Assembly: GCA_047608975.1 (NCBI GenBank)
Contig: JBLFYM010000004.1
Location: 1-64,000 of the forward strand
Reading direction: 5' to 3'
Length of the DNA: 64,000 nucleotides
Origin: GCA-2715965 sp047608975
Lineage (GTDB): Bacteria; Verrucomicrobiota; Verrucomicrobiia; Limisphaerales; JAYPXF01
Shown here: positions 9,164 to 17,489 of the stretch, one piece after another
Layout of the letters: the number at the start of each line of letters is the position of its first letter
Numbering within the stretch: position 1 is the stretch's first letter
Translations under genes and position numbers: made by a program
The notes under the pieces: generated by a model
Told to the model about the DNA's origin: nothing
What the model saw: only the letters and a program-made list of their open reading frames with translations
The model's database searches: none

Positions 9164-10333
9164 ATGCGCCTCGCGTCAGCCGTTCAACGGCTTGGAACGG
9201 AAACCGCCTTCAAAGTTCTGGCTCAGGCCAAGGAACTCGAAGCCGCAGGCAAATCCATCGTTCATCTGGAAATCGGCCAACCCGACTTTCCCACTCCGGA
9301 GAACATCTGCACGGCGGGAAAACACGCCATTGATGCCGGCCACACGGGATACGGCCCCACCTGCGGCCTGCCCGCGTTCCGCGAAAGTATTGCCGCCCAT
9401 GTGGGCAGCACACGGAAGATTGACGTAAAAGCATCGCAGGTAGTCGTCACCCCCGGCGGCAAACCCGTGATGTTTTACACTTTGCTCGCGCTCATTGAAC
9501 CGGGCGACGAAGTGGTCTATCCCGATCCCGGATTTCCGATCTATCGTTCCCTGATCGATTACGCCGGCGGCAAGGCCATTCCCATGCCGCTGTTGGAGGC
9601 GAACGATTTCAGCTTCGATGTGGAACACCTCCGCTCAGTCATTTCGGACAAAACCAAGCTCCTGATTCTCAACTCACCGCAGAATCCCACTGGTGGAGTC
9701 CTGGGCAAAGACGCACTCCGCGAAGTGGCAGATCTCTGCCTAAAGCATGAGGTCACCGTGCTGAGCGATGAGATTTACAGCCGCCTGCTCTACGATGATT
9801 CCTTCGAGTCCATCACCCAATTCGAGGGCATGCCGGAACGCACTGTGATTCTCGATGGCTTCTCAAAAACCTACGCCATGACCGGATGGCGTTTGGGCTA
9901 CGGAGTGTTCCCGGAATGGTTGGTCGAGGCGATCGAACATCTGATGGTGAACAGCAATTCCTGCACAGCCACCTTTGTGCAACACGCCGGACTTGAAGCG
10001 CTGGCCGGATCCCAGTCCCCAGTGGAATCCATGCGGAATGAGTTCCGCAAGCGACGAGAGTTCATCGTGGACGGTCTCAACGCGATCCCCGGAATCAGCT
10101 GCCGCAAACCGCGCGGCGCATTCTACGCCTTCGCAAATACTCAGGAATTGGGAATCGATTCCAAGCAACTCGAATCACGCCTGCTCAACGAGGCGGGAGT
10201 CGCCTGTCTGGCCGGAGACGGCTTCGGAGAAAACGGCAAAGGGTTCTTACGTTTCTCCTACGCGAACAGTCTGGAAAACATCGGCGAAGCCCTCAAACGG
10301 ATTGCCGGATTCGTAGACGGACTCAAAAGCTGA
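9164..10333 (+). CDS. PLP-dependent aminotransferase, class I/II
   Basis: A 389-residue fold-type I aminotransferase. Recognisable elements are HLEIGQPDFPTP near the N-terminus, SPQNPTGG (Asn174) and SDEIYSRLLYD (Asp202, which holds the pyridine nitrogen). The PLP lysine is Lys235 in GFSKTYAMTGWRLGYG. It resembles aspartate/alanine-type transaminases of subgroup Igamma; the amino donor and acceptor cannot be fixed. It starts two bases after the sulfatase stop codon, so it is almost certainly translated from the same message. Confidence 0.93.
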   Translation: MRLASAVQRLGTETAFKVLAQAKELEAAGKSIVHLEIGQPDFPTPENICTAGKHAIDAGHTGYGPTCGLPAFRESIAAHVGSTRKIDVKASQVVVTPGGKPVMFYTLLALIEPGDEVVYPDPGFPIYRSLIDYAGGKAIPMPLLEANDFSFDVEHLRSVISDKTKLLILNSPQNPTGGVLGKDALREVADLCLKHEVTVLSDEIYSRLLYDDSFESITQFEGMPERTVILDGFSKTYAMTGWRLGYGVFPEWLVEAIEHLMVNSNSCTATFVQHAGLEALAGSQSPVESMRNEFRKRREFIVDGLNAIPGISCRKPRGAFYAFANTQELGIDSKQLESRLLNEAGVACLAGDGFGENGKGFLRFSYANSLENIGEALKRIAGFVDGLKS

Positions 10334-10354
10334 ACGAACTGATTTCGACGCGAC

Positions 10355-10421
10355 TGTAGCAGCGAGCGTGAGCGAGCAGATCTCACGCGTCGGACATCTC
10401 CTCACTCACGTTTGCTGCCAC
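10355..10421. repeat. REP-like imperfect inverted repeat
   Basis: Left arm 10355-10379 contains GCAGCGAGCGTGAGCGAGC. Right arm 10398-10421 is its imperfect reverse complement (CACTCACGTTTGCTGCCAC), pairing at about 19 of 24 positions. The element sits between the convergent aminotransferase and DUF1592 genes and could stop transcription from both sides. Single arms of the same sequence recur at 15327-15350 and 46178-46202, which marks a dispersed family. Confidence 0.6.
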
Positions 10422-10440
10422 GTTCGGGGTGCCATCCAAA

Positions 10441-12483
10441 TCACTGAGCCAACGCCACTTGCTTCTTCGGATTACTCTTGAACCGAAACGGTTCACTCAG
10501 AACCACCTGCCTGATCAGCGTGTGCAAACGATACTCATCAGCGGCGGTTGCGCTGACGATCTGATCCAACGCGGGCGAATCGGCAGCTGTCATTTCACGC
10601 CCCAGCGCGAAGGATAAAACGTGCTTTGCAAACGCCCGGGCGAACCGATCCTTCTCCGCCAAAATCGCATCCTTGAATTCGACAATATTGGTAAACTTGT
10701 GCCGCCGGAAAAGTGTCCCGGCGGAATCAACATCCCGACCATTCTCGTATTTGTCGCGCCAGAACCCGGTGGGATCATAGTTCTCCAGGGCGAATCCGAG
10801 CGGATCGATCTGGGAATGACAGCCCGCACAATCCGCACGTTCGCGATGAAGCGCCAGTCGTTCACGAATCGTGAGATGTTCCGTCTCCTTGTCGTCTTCC
10901 GACAAGGCCGGCACGTCCGCGGGTGGGGGTTCCGGCGGGTCATTAAAAATCACCGCTGCCATCCAGGCACCGCGGGTGATCGGTTGGGTGCGAACCGGTG
11001 AGGACGTCATGGTCATCACCGCCGCCGTGGTAAAAACGCCGCCTTCATGCCGGTTCGTCAGCGCCACCCGCCGAAACGGGATCACCGTCGGTGGAGTCTT
11101 CGGCCGGCTTTTGCCTTGGTTCGCATACCAGGCGTCCAAAGCCGCGCTGCGGTAGCTGAAATCTGAATCGATCAGCTGCAGTATCGGGCGATTCTCCAGC
11201 ATCAAGGTCTCAAACAGCAGCAGCGGTTCCAGCATCATGTGCATGCTCAACCGATACTTCGCAAAATAGAATCTGGGATACCTCTCCTTGTCCGGCACGG
11301 ATGCAATGATCCGTTCAAGCTGCAGCCACTGAGACGGAAAGCTATCGCAGAACCGTTTGAGTTTTTTATCGCGAAGCAACCGATCGGTCTGTTCCACCAA
11401 CATCGCCGACTCGTGCAACCGACCCTGTACCGCGAGATCGATCAGGGCCTGATCGGGTCCGCTACCCCAAAGGAAGAACGAAAGGCGGGACGCCAATTCC
11501 AAATCCGACAGCGGCTCAACCCCGCTGCCAGTTCCCGCACCATCAAACAGATAAAGGAAGCTAGGGGAACACATTGCCGCGGCCGCGACACCTTTCATGG
11601 CATCCGTAAACTGTTCACCGGAATCAAGCCGCGATTCCACCTGTTTGGCATAGCGTTCGAGCAAAGCAGCCCCAATCGGTCGGCGGAACGCGCGGGAGAG
11701 AAAAGGCTGTAGCCGGGCACGAACTGCCGAGCCGAAGTCATCACTCGCGGCCGGCGGCGCAAAGAACTCCTTCCAGATTCCGCAGTTCCTCGGACCGAAG
11801 TCATCGCTGTCCATGATCGATTGTCCCAGCCGAAAGAAGGATTCCAGCAGCAGCGGGGAAAGAGTCAGGTGATCCGCACGATTGTCGAAGCCGTGCTCAG
11901 CCCGCAGATCCTGTGGAAAAGGAGCCACCCCGTGCATCCGCCGGCCGATGAGCTGGGACTTGCCCAGCGGTCGACTCCCCACCTTGAGGACATCAGGCAT
12001 CTTCCCCGCCGCGGGATCAAAATAGGTTCCATGCTCCCGCATCATCCTTTCCGGCAAGGCAAACACCTCAACGTTCAGGCGAAACAGGTCAATCACCACG
12101 TTGTTGTATTGAAACCGATTCATGCGCCGGATCGGTGTATGCGCAAACGACTTGTTTCCTCCCACTGCTGCCAAGAGCAATTTCTTCAATTCCGAGACCA
12201 TCTGATCACGCAAAGCCGGCTCCAGCTCGGGCTCGGTCTCAGGTGGCATGTCGCCCGCATCCAGCACTTCGATGAGATCCTGTAGGAGTTCGGGATCGGA
12301 GGTCAGGGCCTCCACGTTGCGGATTTTGAGCAGATCCAACCCGCCTTTTACCTTGTCACCTTTGCCATGGCACTTCCCACAGTTCTGCGCAAAGGCCGGC
12401 TGCAGAACCTTGGTAAAAGAAGAATCTGCCCGGCTGCTGAAGCAGACAAGGATTCCGATAATAACTGCCCATCGATTAAACAT
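10441..12483 (-). CDS. DUF1592-family cytochrome c-like secreted protein
   Basis: A 680-residue protein with the architecture known from Planctomycetes and Verrucomicrobia. It has a signal peptide (about residues 1-20), an N-terminal cytochrome c-like domain with haem motif CGKCH (Cys35, Cys38, His39), and then the DUF1587/DUF1592/DUF1588/DUF1585 series. The latter include RRMNRFQYNN, LASRLSFFLWGS, ITRGAWMAAVIFNDPP and ADCAGCHSQIDPLGFALENYD. The second CxxCH lies in that last segment. Its biochemical role is not established; family members are usually paired with a DUF1552 protein, and none is visible here. It is periplasmic and probably takes part in electron transfer or polysaccharide oxidation. 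Confidence 0.9.
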   Translation of the reverse strand: MFNRWAVIIGILVCFSSRADSSFTKVLQPAFAQNCGKCHGKGDKVKGGLDLLKIRNVEALTSDPELLQDLIEVLDAGDMPPETEPELEPALRDQMVSELKKLLLAAVGGNKSFAHTPIRRMNRFQYNNVVIDLFRLNVEVFALPERMMREHGTYFDPAAGKMPDVLKVGSRPLGKSQLIGRRMHGVAPFPQDLRAEHGFDNRADHLTLSPLLLESFFRLGQSIMDSDDFGPRNCGIWKEFFAPPAASDDFGSAVRARLQPFLSRAFRRPIGAALLERYAKQVESRLDSGEQFTDAMKGVAAAAMCSPSFLYLFDGAGTGSGVEPLSDLELASRLSFFLWGSGPDQALIDLAVQGRLHESAMLVEQTDRLLRDKKLKRFCDSFPSQWLQLERIIASVPDKERYPRFYFAKYRLSMHMMLEPLLLFETLMLENRPILQLIDSDFSYRSAALDAWYANQGKSRPKTPPTVIPFRRVALTNRHEGGVFTTAAVMTMTSSPVRTQPITRGAWMAAVIFNDPPEPPPADVPALSEDDKETEHLTIRERLALHRERADCAGCHSQIDPLGFALENYDPTGFWRDKYENGRDVDSAGTLFRRHKFTNIVEFKDAILAEKDRFARAFAKHVLSFALGREMTAADSPALDQIVSATAADEYRLHTLIRQVVLSEPFRFKSNPKKQVALAQ

Positions 12484-12559
12484 TCGCGAGCCGCGACGAT
12501 AGCAGATCCGAATCGGGTGACAACCCAGGTTGATGACTTGCGAGTGGCTCCGGTGCAGC

Positions 12560-12670
12560 TCAGATTATTCCAGCTCCGCTTCCACTGATCGGCTCCGGCA
12601 AATCACGAAGCGATAAAATCTGAAGGCCAACGTCATCGAAGTTCTCGGGGGCCAACCACGTCGTGAAGGT
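12560..12670 (-). other. Open segment of unknown origin after the acetyltransferase
   Basis: Immediately after the acetyltransferase stop codon, and in the same frame, 36 codons stay open. They read like protein (TFTTWLAPENFDDVGLQ and then ILSLRDLPEP) before a TGA at 12560-12562. There is no start codon. It may be the remnant of a 3' gene end or chance. The rest of the gap 12484-12670 holds nothing else I recognise. Confidence 0.2.
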
Positions 12671-13297
12671 TTATTCCAATTCAGGCCACTCTGAATCAAT
12701 CGCGGCGAACCACGCGGTATCGCGGTTCCGTCCTTTGTAGACGGTAGCTTGTCGGAAGATTCCTTCAAACGACATGCCTAGCCGTAGCGCGGCTGAGCGG
12801 GACTGTGCGTTGAGGGGCATCGCATTTCCATTCGTACCGGCGGTAGCCCAATTCAAACACCTTCTTCATCATCAGAAACATCGCTTCCGTGGTGACGGGG
12901 CTTCGCTTGATAGCTTCTGCAAAGTGGATGTGCCCGACTTCGATCGAACCGTTCCGTGGATCGATCCTCAAAAAACTCGTGAGTCCGCCCGGCTTCCCGG
13001 TGTCATCTGGAATCACAGTGTAGAACTGGGGATCCTCCGCAGCGGCAATCGACTTCAGCCAATGACTGAACGCCTCGAATTCAGAGAACGGACCGTAGGG
13101 GAGATAGGTCCAGTTCCTGCCTTGATCGTCGGCCGCAAAAGCGCCGTGGCATGCTGCTGCGCAGCGAGGGGCACCAGCCGGCAATACCGCCCTTCCAGCG
13201 GCACGTGATCAGGAAATCCAGGAGGCGACCAATCCAGAACGTCCGGTCCGACGGGCGGTCTCAGGTCGTTGGGTTGTTCTGTGTCTGACACAGGCAT
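12671..13297 (-). pseudogene. GNAT-family N-acetyltransferase with two frameshifts
   Basis: Three overlapping frames together give one continuous RimJ/RimL-like acetyltransferase. The N-terminal part is PPVGPDVLDWSPPGFP to HATAL, in the frame starting at 13297. The central part is FAADDQGRNWTYLPYGPF to YRRYEWKCDA. The C-terminal part is LNAQSRSAALRLGMSFEG to WPELE, ending with TAA at 12671. The first switch falls at the A-run 13137-13140 (one base short for the expected reading). The second falls at the G-run 12814-12817 (one base extra). The two changes cancel. Either the gene is a young pseudogene or the assembly has two homopolymer errors. Intact members acetylate an amino group using acetyl-CoA. 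Confidence 0.85.
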
Positions 13298-13324
13298 ACT
13301 GGTGGGCGCAATTCTGCGATCCCG

Positions 13325-15238
13325 CTATTCCACAACGGTCACGATCGCTTCGGACCATTCACGAAGTTCGATGTCCTTGGAAAACACATCAGCCGTGATG
13401 ATGTGATTCCCCGGCTTCACATCGCCGCCAACCTGCACCTCAAACGGAACCTCTGCCTGAGCTCCGCCGGCCAGGCTTACTGACAAGGAGCCGCCCACTT
13501 TCCGAAACCCCTTGGGCAGATTCAGTTCAAACCTGAAATCCCGTGCCTGCGGGGAATGATTATAGAACTGGAATTTGAACTTCACGCGCTGGCCGCCGCG
13601 CGTCTCCACTCCGTACGGATAGAACCACGCCCACTGCTCATCGATGCCATAGTTCGGATCATCCCACGGCACCAGATCCTTGAGCATGGAACGCCGTTTC
13701 CGATAACTATCCTCCAGGAATCCCAACTGCCCGTCGGTGTAGCTGAAGATGTAGGGCACGTGCTCGTTCATCATGTAGAACGGCCCTTTGGATTCCTGCA
13801 GCTCCCGGATCATGCTGAAGCAGCGGAAGTAACCGGTGTCATCATGCATGAGGTTGCGGTTGAGAACGCAGTAGTCATCCATGCCGGAAGGGGTGAAGGC
13901 ATCACCCACAAAGAAGATCTTCTTCGCGTCCGGTTTCTCCACGAACAACGCGCCATGGTAGTAAGTCTGCCCGGGAAAGAAACGGAATGTGAAGGTGTAT
14001 TCGTGCCACTTCATCACCGCACCGTCCTTTTTGCCAATCACATCCCTGATGGCGTAAGACGTCCCCGCCGGCATGTGATAGGCCGCGGGCTTCTCCAGAA
14101 TATCCTGATACTCGACCGTCGCGTAGACTGGGCAGTTGAACTCCTCAGCCGCACGCTGAACCCAGTGCGTGTGATCGCCGTGGTAATGCGTGACAAAGAT
14201 GCCTTCCACGTTTGATACAATGCCCTCCTTCATCAGCCCCTTCACGAAGTCGAGGTAACGTTTGTTGCCACAATCCAAAAGAAAGGCCGAACCGTCTTCA
14301 GCGATGATCACCCGCGTGGTCCCGATTGAGATCACCCACTCCGGAAGATCTTCGTGATGCGAATACGGCATCAGCGAATACTCCGCGCCTTTGCCAAGAA
14401 TCCGTTCCGCACAGGCCTTCATCCGGTCGGCCTTGAAGTACCAGTAGAGCGCGTTCGTGGAGAGGTAGTTCCGATACAGCTCTTTCACCCGACCGATAAG
14501 CCGACTGATCGATTTTTGAACATCGCGGATCACCGGACCACGGGCCGGCACAATCAAATCCGGTTTCGTTGCCGCAAGTTTTTCAAGGCTTTTCAGCAAC
14601 TCGGCAAGACGTGAACCGTAACCGTGATAGCCGCCGATCTTGGCCGCCGGAATCTTGTCCTGAAAACTGTAGAGATCGAAAATTTTGCCGTCGCCGTAGA
14701 TCAGATCCCCGGTGAACGCCACTCGGTCCCCATCCAGGGTGGTCAGATACGTCACCGCATCGCGCGTAAAACCAGGAGTCTCCAACACCTCAAAGTTGAT
14801 TCCCTGCCACTGCAATTTGTCGCCCTCCTTCACTCCCCGCGAAACCTGGAAAGCGCTACGAATCATCTTCGTCGTCTGTTGCTGAGCATCGACGAGGCGG
14901 ATCTTGATGAAGTCCGCCCACTGCTTTTCCGGTTCCTCGAAATACATCCGCTCTTTCTCCGGTACAATCAGCTTCGCGCCGCCGTCCACCAACGCGCGCG
15001 CCGCCCAGACCACATCGCGCCGATGGTGAGTGACCAGAACAGTATCAACCTTGTCAGGATTCTTACGCGGATCGCCATAGACCGCGAGTCGTTGACCGTT
15101 CTGCGAAATGATTACGCCGTTGATCGCACCCGCGTGAAGCGTCAGGTTCTTACCCAATCGCTCAGCAGCCAGGGAATATTGCACCAACAAAATCAGCGAA
15201 AATGAAACGGACAGCAGACGCGGTGATGAGTGGAACAT
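13325..15238 (-). CDS. Secreted tandem metallo-beta-lactamase-fold protein
   Basis: A 637-residue protein with a signal peptide (about residues 1-25) and two metallo-beta-lactamase-like domains. The second domain has an intact metal motif, THYHGDH (His351, His353, Asp355, His356). The first has THHRRD (70-75) where THxHxDH is expected and TPGFT where TPGHT is usual, so it has probably lost metal binding while keeping a FTGDLIYGDG segment. The C-terminal 100 or so residues look like an immunoglobulin-like beta sandwich. The likely role is hydrolysis of an ester, lactone or phosphoester in the periplasm; the substrate is unknown. The start ATG (15236-15238) is followed by a good signal peptide. 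Confidence 0.85.
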   Translation of the reverse strand: MFHSSPRLLSVSFSLILLVQYSLAAERLGKNLTLHAGAINGVIISQNGQRLAVYGDPRKNPDKVDTVLVTHHRRDVVWAARALVDGGAKLIVPEKERMYFEEPEKQWADFIKIRLVDAQQQTTKMIRSAFQVSRGVKEGDKLQWQGINFEVLETPGFTRDAVTYLTTLDGDRVAFTGDLIYGDGKIFDLYSFQDKIPAAKIGGYHGYGSRLAELLKSLEKLAATKPDLIVPARGPVIRDVQKSISRLIGRVKELYRNYLSTNALYWYFKADRMKACAERILGKGAEYSLMPYSHHEDLPEWVISIGTTRVIIAEDGSAFLLDCGNKRYLDFVKGLMKEGIVSNVEGIFVTHYHGDHTHWVQRAAEEFNCPVYATVEYQDILEKPAAYHMPAGTSYAIRDVIGKKDGAVMKWHEYTFTFRFFPGQTYYHGALFVEKPDAKKIFFVGDAFTPSGMDDYCVLNRNLMHDDTGYFRCFSMIRELQESKGPFYMMNEHVPYIFSYTDGQLGFLEDSYRKRRSMLKDLVPWDDPNYGIDEQWAWFYPYGVETRGGQRVKFKFQFYNHSPQARDFRFELNLPKGFRKVGGSLSVSLAGGAQAEVPFEVQVGGDVKPGNHIITADVFSKDIELREWSEAIVTVVE

Positions 15239-15950
15239 CTGGCAATCTTAGCAAGTCCCGGTCAGCTGGAAACCCGAAATGCCAGGGCTGATTGCATTGC
15301 CGAAGAAAGTATCCGTTCGCTGAATCTGCTGGCTCACGCTCGCGACTACATTCCTGAGTTCACCCACCCGCAATCAGTGGGGGATGTGCATAAGGCAGGA
15401 AGCACGGACCGCGCAGTCCAGGAATAGAGGCCGCGGGATGGATGTGCCCTGCCAAGTGCCCGACCGCGTCAGCCACGGGTTCGTGCCGGCATTGCAATCA
15501 CCTGAACTCCCAAGGTTCAGAAACACATGAGATCCCCAACTCGCCAATGCGCCTCGCACCACCTCGGTCTTCCCCGCCCGCGCATGAAGAAAATCACCGA
15601 GCTCCACCAGAGTTTTTGCGTTGGAACGGCTTCCAGCCACGCACTTGGAATACCTCCGCCGCCCGCTTGGCAGGCGTCGGAGTCTTACTGGAATTGGCGG
15701 GTGGCATCGGGCGAAGAAGGTGCCGTCCCAACTTTGGTGAGTCCAGAATCGTTGAATGGCAAAACGTATTCTGTTTCCGGATCTCTCACCCGACGCCCCA
15801 GTTTTCCCAATCCACCATTCTGGCACATGAGAGCACAAAGCAAAGCGGCAGAGGACAGCCGCAGTCCAAGACGCTGTCGCGCAATCCGTCGCCCCGTTTG
15901 GAGAAACGACCCTGGTCCCGCTTCAGCCACTGGAATTGTCGCAAGATCAC
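15239..15950. other. Long intergenic stretch without a convincing gene
   Basis: About 700 bases separate the metallo-hydrolase start from the DUF4340 terminator. Open frames exist on both strands (for example 15374-15838 minus), but none has a recognisable domain, a signal peptide or a sensible codon pattern, and they overlap one another. A dispersed-repeat arm lies at 15327-15350. Upstream promoter signals for the leftward metallo-hydrolase must lie in this stretch, but I could not define them. Confidence 0.5.
15327..15350. repeat. Single arm of the REP-like repeat
   Basis: CTGGCTCACGCTCGCGACTA is the reverse-complement form of the arm at 10355-10379, differing at a few positions. No matching inverted arm lies close by, so this looks like a half element upstream of the metallo-hydrolase gene. 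Confidence 0.45.
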
Positions 15951-15976
15951 AAAAAAAGCCCGGCGGGTGCCGGGCT
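15951..15976 (-). terminator. Rho-independent terminator of the ABC exporter operon
   Basis: On the minus strand an eight-pair stem, AGCCCGGC-ACCC-GCCGGGCT (15976-15957), is followed directly by seven T residues (15957-15951, written as A on the plus strand). It lies 20 bp past the stop codon of the DUF4340 gene, the last gene of the leftward operon. Confidence 0.9.
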
Positions 15977-15995
15977 TCGAAAGGATGGCGGAAGA

Positions 15996-17489
15996 TCAGT
16001 TGTCTTTCTTCGCCTCGGGAGCCTTTTTGGCTGCTGGAGCCGTGGGCTTGGAAACCTTCTTCTCGGCCGCTACGGGTTTCTTGGCCGCGGCTTTCGGGGC
16101 TGGCTGCTTGGCAACCGGTTTCTTCACAGCAGGCTTTTTCGTAACCGGCTTGGGAGTTACGGGCTTGGGAGCTGCCTTCTTTGCCGCCGGTTTCTTCGGA
16201 GTTGGCGGTTTGACAACTGGCGGTTTGGGTGTGGATACCACCGGAGGTTTTGCCAGCATCTTCTTGATATCAATATTGCCCGCAGAGGGCGCCAAAGGCG
16301 GAAGTAACGGTGTCGGGAAGCCAGGAATCGAAACCGCAGCATCGTCGATTTTTTCTTCCTTCTCCTCGGCGATGAACTCGGCGCGAGGTTTGAAGAAGGA
16401 ATCCACGGTCCACTTGGAAACCAGATACGTCCACTTGTTGAAGACCTGCTCCTTCGCCAACTTTTCCTCCAGTTTGGTCGCCGCAGCGGCAAAGTCGGTA
16501 TCGAGCTTCGCCTTGTCTTCTTCTTTCTCGTCCTTGCCAGGAGTTCGGGTCTTTTCGATCTTGGCTGAGGCGCTGACCTGGAAATAGTAATCGTTGTCGG
16601 AGGTCTGTTTGCCGACCTTCACGTCATACTGAAAACCATCAAATGTGGTGAGAGTGACCTTCGTCGGTTTGTCCAATCCGGTCTCTTCATCCTTCTGGTC
16701 GACGACCACGTCCTGAAACGAGGGAGACCCCAGCGGATTGCCAATCGAGGAAAGCTTGCTGGCTTCAGTGGCTTCATCCTTCTTGAGTCCCTGCAACTGC
16801 CAGTCGCCGCCCTCTTTCTCACGAACGACCTTCCAGGAGAATTCGTTGCTGCTGGAGACGACGTCGATGGCCTTCAGCTTGGCAATCCCGAAGAAGTCCT
16901 TGCTGACCCAATCCTTGGCTTCGATACCGGCATCACTGAACGTTTCCGAAGTAAGCAGAATGTTCTCCTTGTCGTCGGGATTCAAAACCCAGCGACCCAC
17001 GGCGACTTCGCCGGCACCAAAGGGTGAACTCGCATCGCCCTTCTTCATCTGTTCTTTGCCGAGGATGAGCTTCTTCAGGGATTTACCCTCGGCATCCTGA
17101 AGATCCACCAAGGTGCCAGCACCGCTGTCGGCGCCAGGTTCATTCACCTCCATGCGCCCAAACTGGGTCTCACCGATCTGCTCTTTCTGCACGACCGTGA
17201 GCTCATCCACCTTGCGCATGAAATCGAACACGCTGCTGAACTTGGCGGCGTAACCGCCCCGCTGTTTGACGACCCAACGGCCGTCCTGCTTGATGACGTT
17301 CAGTTCGCCTGCGGAGTTCCTGATGGTCAGCCCGGACACCTCATTGATGTCGAACTCACCGAGAACCTTGTCCCCGGCACCTCCGGAAACTTCCTTCCAG
17401 TCGCCTTGACGGCTCTTTTTGACGAGGAGTCCGACCCCGCCAATGACGAGAACGAAAATGAGAATCTTTACGAATTGCTTGCTGTTCAT
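15996..17489 (-). CDS. DUF4340 domain protein with Lys-Pro-Ala-rich tail
   Basis: A 497-residue protein with an N-terminal transmembrane helix (about residues 7-24) and then a DUF4340-type region (FDINEVSGLTIRNSAGE, DGRWVVKQRGGYAA). DUF4340 proteins accompany Gld-like ABC exporters, and this one overlaps the GldG-like gene by 4 bp. The last 90 or so residues are a low-complexity tail of Lys, Pro and Ala repeats (KPPVV, KPVTK, KKPA), like a histone H1 tail. The tail is highly basic and presumably extracytoplasmic, so it may bind an acidic envelope polymer or peptidoglycan; that is inference. It is the last gene of the operon. Confidence 0.85.
   Translation of the reverse strand: MNSKQFVKILIFVLVIGGVGLLVKKSRQGDWKEVSGGAGDKVLGEFDINEVSGLTIRNSAGELNVIKQDGRWVVKQRGGYAAKFSSVFDFMRKVDELTVVQKEQIGETQFGRMEVNEPGADSGAGTLVDLQDAEGKSLKKLILGKEQMKKGDASSPFGAGEVAVGRWVLNPDDKENILLTSETFSDAGIEAKDWVSKDFFGIAKLKAIDVVSSSNEFSWKVVREKEGGDWQLQGLKKDEATEASKLSSIGNPLGSPSFQDVVVDQKDEETGLDKPTKVTLTTFDGFQYDVKVGKQTSDNDYYFQVSASAKIEKTRTPGKDEKEEDKAKLDTDFAAAATKLEEKLAKEQVFNKWTYLVSKWTVDSFFKPRAEFIAEEKEEKIDDAAVSIPGFPTPLLPPLAPSAGNIDIKKMLAKPPVVSTPKPPVVKPPTPKKPAAKKAAPKPVTPKPVTKKPAVKKPVAKQPAPKAAAKKPVAAEKKVSKPTAPAAKKAPEAKKDN

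Noticed and set aside
13325..15238. First MBL domain as a second active metal site
   Set aside because: THHRRD lacks two of the usual ligands and TPGFT lacks the usual His, so a second catalytic centre is not supported.
15442..16587. A 381-codon open frame on the plus strand
   Set aside because: Its Gly/Phe-rich second half is antisense to the Lys-Pro-Ala tail of the DUF4340 gene, and the first half has no family.
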